Notes under the pieces: model-generated
What the model was told of the DNA's origin: nothing
Databases searched by the model: none
What the model saw: only the letters and a program-made list of their open reading frames with translations
Shown here: piece after piece, positions 58,862-64,000 of the stretch
Layout of the letters: every line of letters begins with the position of its first letter
Position numbering within the stretch: position 1 is the first letter of the stretch
Position numbers and translations under genes: made by a program
Source of the DNA: Gonapodya prolifera JEL478
Taxonomy: Eukaryota; Monoblepharomycota; Monoblepharidomycetes; Monoblepharidales; Gonapodyaceae
Direction: 5' to 3'
Assembly (NCBI GenBank): GCA_001574975.1
Contig: KQ965737.1
Location: 164,288 to 228,287 of the forward strand
DNA length: 64,000 nt

Positions 58862-60698
58862 ATGTCCAGGGCAGCGAAACAATCCGCCATATCAAAGGAT
58901 CGCGCGGCCAACAACAACGTCGGTGGGAAGACGCGGCGCGTGCAAGAGCTGGAGCGCGTGAATGAAAGATTCAGGGAGAGGGAGAGGGAACAGTCGCCAA
59001 TTGGAGACGACACAGATCAGCAGGAATTTTCATTCTCTGACAACACCGATATTTCTGATACGGAATTGGATTTATGGGACTTTGGAGTCCGTCAACAGAT
59101 AGCATTCAGTGACCAAGATGCTCTTTCATTGGACCTCCAAGCTGAGAGATTACTGGGCAAAATGTGAGCGAGATGCAAAATACTCTCAGTGAAGAATGTT
59201 TTCATCACAAGAGCTAGCAAGGAAGGACGTCTATTGTCGTTGACAGCACCTTCGGCATTCTTTCCTGTGGACCGCGGCATTCGCGAGAGCTCCTCTGTGA
59301 AGGTGAAGGAGGGCACCGCCGCATCTGTACTAGCAGCTAATCCAGAAGACGTGCTGCTGAGTCTTCGACAGAGGTGGGCCTACCAACGCTCCTTCTAAAC
59401 AGCGGCAGGGATTTTGTTGACGGACTCCCCATAAGATTTGGCTTGGATGATTCCGGCGCTCCTGCTCCTGGCGATATCGCTTTTCACCCTTACTCCCCTC
59501 TCAATGACCCAGAACTTGGAAACTTGGGGGTTCATGGAGAGAACGCGGCAACGTGGGCCATTGAGAACCTCGAGCACACCCGAGAAAGACTCGCGCGGTT
59601 GTTTCAAGGGGCACACAGTGACACCGGGGATGGTGATAATGATGCCTTTGACAACACCACGAATCCGATTCAAATGCCTAGTGACGCTGATGCACTCGAG
59701 CACACCACCTATCCGTTTCAAATGCCCGGTGACGGTGATCCATCTGAGAACACCACGTATCCGTTTCAAAGGCCCTCCGGACTCCCAGAGAGCAGCCTTC
59801 AAACTCAACTCTCACACGATCCATCCTTTCGAGAGGCGATGTTGAAGACTGAGAATTATGGTATTTGGGCACGCCCCATGGCTCTGACAGGGTTGGAATC
59901 CCCTCGCCACTTCGGGGATCCCCAATGGTTCACATCTTTCAAAGACGTTCCACCGCAACAACACGTTCGGGCCTGGATTATTGCAGAGTCCATCCCGTTC
60001 TCTCCCCTGCTCTCAGCGCCCCTCCAATCGCAATCGCCTTGGAATCCAGTCCAAACGAGCGTTCGTTTGGGCGACAGTCAGCAAACTGACGAATCCGCTT
60101 CTCCTTCTGCTTCTGCCCTTTTTGATGCACTCACGCCGTCGAGCGCGAGATTGTTGCGTTCTCCTTTGAATGATGTCCGCCCCTTGGAGGGTATCGTCGA
60201 AGCACCAGGATTAGATCCGACTGCAGAAGCCGGGGAACTGAGAGAGATGCCGAACAAGACACACGGAACGGGCGGAGGCACTGGCGCTTGGTTGACCGAA
60301 TCGAGGATTCCGAGCCCGGGTCCTGCGCCATCCATGGCATCTCCAGTACCCAGTGAAGGAGGCGAGGAATTATTTGGGAAAGCTCGTGATGGTGGACCAA
60401 ACGGTATTCCGGTCGGAGACGGTCTGACGTCATTTTCTTCAATTTTGCCCCCGCCCATGTTTGAGGATGAAGATGATACGGTAGCAGGAGCACAAGCAGA
60501 GCTACAAGCACTGAAAGCTACGGAGGCTGAGTTGGTGCGGCACCTCAAGTGAGTTTATGCTTTCATGCGCCTCATATTTTGGATTCTAATAGCTTGTACC
60601 TCAAAATTCTTGCTACACCCGTGTTTCAATGCAACCCCGACCTTTTCCATTCTCCCCTTCAATCTCGCGCGTTTGCGACGATCATGGACGGCGCGTAG
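58862..60698 (+). CDS. Unknown acidic protein with internal repeats
   Basis: Exons 58862-59163, about 59215-59373, 59403-60548 and a last one from about 60592 to a stop at 60698 join in phase (about 550 residues). The start is basic (MSRAAKQSAISKDRAANNNV) with a charged helix; the rest is acidic and Pro/Ser/Gly-rich. Three tandem units of 17-18 residues occur near 59655-59775, each with N/H-T-T-N/Y-P-I/F-Q-M/R-P. The C-terminus EAELVRHLNLYLKILATPVF looks helical. The intron 59374-59402 is only 29 nt (GTGGGC...AAACAG). I recognise no family; the alternating folded edges and disordered middle suggest a scaffold or regulator. Confidence 0.6.
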
Positions 60699-60803
60699 TG
60701 ACGTTCGCGAGAACATTGCGCGGTGTAAAGCACGAATGCAACGAGCAGGGATGGCGGAATCGCGATGATAGCAATTCAAGATAATTTAAGCGAACTCATA
60801 CAT

Positions 60804-62097
60804 TCAGTATAATGTACGTTGAATCAAATCCCGAATGTCCTCAAAACTCTCTTCGATGCTTTCCAAATCCGCTGCACTCCGACCTGTCTTCCAAGCGGAG
60901 TCATCAGAAGCATCCAAGTTGACCAGTTTCCTCGCAAGGACCTTTTCCATTTCATCGACGACAACAGGTACGACTGCTTCCACAAATACTTCCCCAGGCG
61001 TTGTGCCGTTGGGCAACAATGACTGATAATCTTTCCATATTGGCGTTTCAACAGCAATACTCGTGGCACCCTTGTCCGGTAACCCGCAAGCAATAATTTG
61101 GTCGAAATATGACAGGTCGGTGGTGCAGTTGAGTGCAAAGCCGTGCGATGTCACGTTGTGTGTCAGATGTATGCCTGTTGGATTGTTAAGAGTTGATGTG
61201 CACCTGACCAACAGCATGTCTCGCTCTTACCTATGGCCCCAATCTTGTTTTCGTCCTTGAGTTCGGTGACTCGGCTTTTCCCTGGAACCCAAACTCCGGT
61301 GTTCTGAGTCACACTCGCTGGTATTCCATAGCGTGCAGCAACATTTATCATCATATGTTCGAGAAGAGAAACATAGCATCGTACAGGGAGCTGTGTGAGC
61401 CAGTGAGGGTTCGACGTGACGTGGAAACGCCATGCAGTGCAGCACATACCCGACCCATTTTTCTCATTTCTTCACTATATCCATACCCTCCCTTGGTAGT
61501 GAGCGCCAGGATAGGGTACCCGACGAGCTGCCCTGGGCCATGATAAGTCAACTGACCGCCTCGTAGGGTTTCGTGGTAGTCCGCACCGGTGAGCTCGCGC
61601 AAGCGCAAGCCCTCAGACGCGGAAGAGGCACCACGAATTCTCCTACCACCAGTGTAGACAGGGTCGTGTTGGAGAAGAAGGATGACATCGATTGGAAGCC
61701 GGGACGAAGGACCTTGACCAATGTTCAAGTCCTTCTGTCCAGATGTGGCACTTTTTTCAGCTTCGTCCATCATTGCTACTCGACGCTGCACGAGCGCTTC
61801 CTGTAATTTGAGCCCAGTGTGGTAGGGAAGATGGGGTATGTACTTGTATGCTATCGGCGCCCGAGTCGCGGCATCGTCCAAATTTAATCGGTCCCACGGC
61901 GATGGAGGCGACGCTGATGTGGCACAGGCTGGTTGAAACGCCTGATTGACAGCTTCTGAGCTTTGCGAAGCTGCTGCCACTGCTGCCGAAGTCTTCAACG
62001 CGCGAGTCCATCTGGCCACCACTTCCGAGACACACGCCCTCGAGTATCTTGAATGTAGGGAACTTGCGGCCAAAAGTTTTCGGCGGTACGTCAGCAT
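60804..62097 (-). CDS. LIPT2: Mitochondrial octanoyltransferase (LIPT2/Lip2)
   Basis: Transfers octanoyl from acyl carrier protein to lipoyl domains (GcvH, E2 subunits), the first step of lipoate synthesis. Three exons: 61457-62097, about 61235-61400 and 60804-61173, with consistent phase. The start [20 protein letters not shown] is basic and Ser/Ala-rich, fitting a mitochondrial presequence. Motifs: [14 protein letters not shown], the signature [31 protein letters not shown] with the catalytic Lys, [13 protein letters not shown] and IIACGL with the acyl-accepting Cys. All expected catalytic residues are visible. About 360 residues, slightly long from the N-terminal extension. Confidence 0.92.
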
Positions 62098-62237
62098 TGT
62101 GGTTGCAAAAGGTGATTGTTCTTTGGAGATGCTATGGCCTTAATGAGCATTGAGCCATACTAGTCTCAACGCTGGAATGCAAAGAACGTGGTGAAGTACT
62201 ATATTTAAGGAGAATGTATGCAGTGACATTGTAATGT

Positions 62238-64000
62238 TCAATTGCCTAGTGCTCGGAAAAGATGTTCCAAATTCGCCAAAGCTGTTCGGTCTTGAGGATC
62301 CCCACCGAGTGAAGAGATGACCCTCTCCGCTTCTTCATCTGTTCGCCCATCAGGATATGTACGACCCGACACGGTATCAAAGCGATCCAGGTGATACTCC
62401 AAACTGGAAACGAAGTCTCTGTCCAACAGAGGGGCGCCGCTGGGGAGGTTTTGAACCTCCAACAGTCTCTCATCTACAGCTCGCATTTCTATAATGTCCT
62501 CAATCTTCTCAGGATCGTCGTCTCGATCCAGCTTTTGGAACATATCTCCCGGCAATCCGTCGGTTGGAAGCCCTCCTTCGTATAAAGCGGTAACAAGACG
62601 CAGACCTTCAATCGAGGGTAACAAAGTGGGTATAGATGGCAGTCCGAAGTCCAACGCTCCTTGAATTTTCTTCTGGTGTGAAAAGAGACTGAGGTATGTG
62701 ACCATCAAGTCCGCTTCCTCTTTGGTGAGACACTTTAGCAGGACACCACGTGAAAAAACCGCGATAGTCAGCTCAGGGTCGCTAGAAGAGAAAGATTCTT
62801 TCACGGTGAGGTTGCAGAGATATTGCGAAAATGCTTGCACATGTGGATCGTCATCGAGCAATGCGGCCGAGTCCACCCACGTGGAATCCAGACTGTCACT
62901 ATAGAGCAGACCTTGCTCGGGTGGGGATCCTTCCGTTCCCACGAGGGCCTACACGCAAGCAATTTAAAATAGCACCAAAAACGTTTCGGCGCACGTTATT
63001 TACCGCAAGACTCGCAGGGCGGGCCACTTGGCGCTCAACGAAAAGTGGGCTCCCGTTCTTCAAATCCTCTTCGACTATACGACTATTTTTGAAGTCAATA
63101 ACAATCGGCTTGTAAGTGGCACCTGTAACAGAAATGCTCCTTATCATACTCCACTCGGGAACCAGCAGTGGGGTTCTCGACTTGAGAGGAAACGTGGCGA
63201 CAATTCCACCCGCACTTTCTACGTTTGCCGTGGACTTCATCGATGAGGTTTCGCCTGCGTGGATACTGAGTTCTACTGGAACGGATACGGCAACACCACT
63301 CTCAACGTCTCGAGTGACGAGACATCGACGTTCGATGGCCAGGGCCCACAAATGTCTAAAAGCTTGAAGGTGAGAGCGATTGTCCATCGTGAACAGAGGG
63401 AACCGTGGGAAAAGCGAGCATAGAAGCATTGCCACTGCCTCATTGGACGTTCCAAAAGTCACCGTGCCACCACCAAGGAAAAGAAAACCCAATGCCATGT
63501 GCGTTGCCATTTGATTACCATAGGAGAGCTCCAACCTCCCATGTCGTTGCCGGAAACGCCGCATTGCTTCAGTGTCACCACTTCCAACGAGCACGGCTCC
63601 GAGTGAAACAGAGCATACATCTACGTAAGACCTCAACAACACCCGATTTAGCTTTTCCGGAAACAAAGTTACTGGATAAATGAGTGGGGATGTGACAAGT
63701 TATTTCAACGGACGAAAGAACAACACCTTAATTCACCTTTCCGCTTTTCCATGCCGGCAAACATATCAAAGCATTGAAGAAGGACTGCGCGTGCTGAGCT
63801 GTTCCCCGTGCCTGCGAATTTGAGCCCTATTGCGAAGACGCTTCCTGCAACACAACTCCAGTACGCATGTTTGAAAGAATCAGCCAAAGGCTCTAAATCT
63901 TCGATATTGTCCACCCCCTCTTCCTCCAGTGCTTCAATTCGCTTGTATCCATTCTGAATAAAGTGTGGAACTGCAGAAGATATCCATTGCCATGTAGGCT
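62238..64000 (-). CDS. APC1: Anaphase-promoting complex subunit 1 (C-terminal part)
   Basis: Scaffold of the APC/C ubiquitin ligase. The gene enters from the right edge. The first exon seen (63720-64000) includes WQWISSAVPHFIQNGYKRIE and WSCVAGSVFAIGLKFAGTGN, the PC-repeat helices. Next (63600s to 62955) are YVDVCSVSLGAVLVGSGD, MALGFLFLGGGTVTFGTSNE, LFPRFPLFTMDNRSHLQAFR, HLWALAIE and RCLVTRDVESG, all diagnostic of APC1. The last exon (62238 to about 62947) gives a less conserved C-terminus ending LEHLFRALGN. The N-terminal and central parts lie beyond the window. No break is seen in the part present. Confidence 0.9.

Noticed and set aside
1-64000. CRISPR arrays, rRNA, tRNA genes
   Set aside because: No regular repeat-spacer array and no conserved rRNA block seen by eye. 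tRNAs could be missed without a covariance search, so this is absence of evidence only.

Overview
The window is nuclear DNA from an intron-rich, gene-dense fungus. Conserved genes carry many short GT-AG introns (mostly 40-90 nt, down to 29 nt), neighbouring genes are 80-1000 bp apart, and divergent pairs share very short promoters. Chitin deacetylase, an RTA1 family protein, a PalB/RIM13 calpain and a CipC-like protein all point to fungi. An intact-looking WDR92 gene, a dynein arm assembly factor normally kept only by organisms with motile cilia, points to a flagellated (zoosporic) fungus, most likely a chytrid. That placement is inference.

Layout. 1-3.6 kb holds repeats and low-complexity sequence with no secure gene. 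3.6-5.0 kb holds a decayed protein-arginine deiminase. It is followed by a C2HC zinc-finger protein (5.1-7.7), an RTA1-like membrane protein (8.0-9.1), a degraded ankyrin-repeat gene with a minisatellite (9.5-10.2) and a GPI-type chitin deacetylase (10.8-12.4). After a repeat-bearing gap come a mitochondrial carrier (13.7-15.2), a beta-lactamase/esterase-like protein (15.6-17.3), a Sec14-like protein (18.3-20.1), VPS53 (20.3-24.5) and a SAP-domain protein (24.6-27.2).

27.2-30.7 kb is a rearranged zone. The 3' end of the SAP gene, with its convergent neighbour's tail, recurs in decayed copies, interleaved with a broken fascin-like domain and a Gly/Ala-rich repeat reading frame. Then come a secreted GH26-like hydrolase with a run of microexons (30.7-33.4), a membrane-anchored methyltransferase-like protein (34.0-35.3), a CipC-like small protein (36.1-36.7), a GSKIP-domain protein (36.9-37.6), PalB/RIM13 (37.9-42.0), GMF (42.1-42.9), WDR92 (42.9-44.4), PXMP4/PMP24 (44.7-45.8) and EXO1 (46.5-49.1).

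49.2-56.3 kb is a GC-rich insertion between EXO1 and POLD2. It carries two divergent, decayed reading frames. The long rightward one ends in a zinc-ribbon/RuvC-like signature of the eukaryotic TnpB family (Fanzor), and the leftward one is an unknown Cys-rich protein. The right flank holds POLD2 (56.5-58.7), an unknown acidic protein (58.9-60.7), LIPT2 (60.8-62.1) and the C-terminal part of APC1 (62.2 to the edge).

Most genes are unrelated housekeeping genes. DNA replication and repair (EXO1, POLD2), retrograde trafficking and pH signalling (VPS53, RIM13), cell-wall or polysaccharide enzymes (chitin deacetylase, GH26-like) and organelle functions (carrier, PXMP4, LIPT2) are each represented. 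I saw no rRNA, CRISPR array or secure tRNA. Exon borders were derived by hand from frame, splice signals and remembered family sequences, so single junctions may be off.
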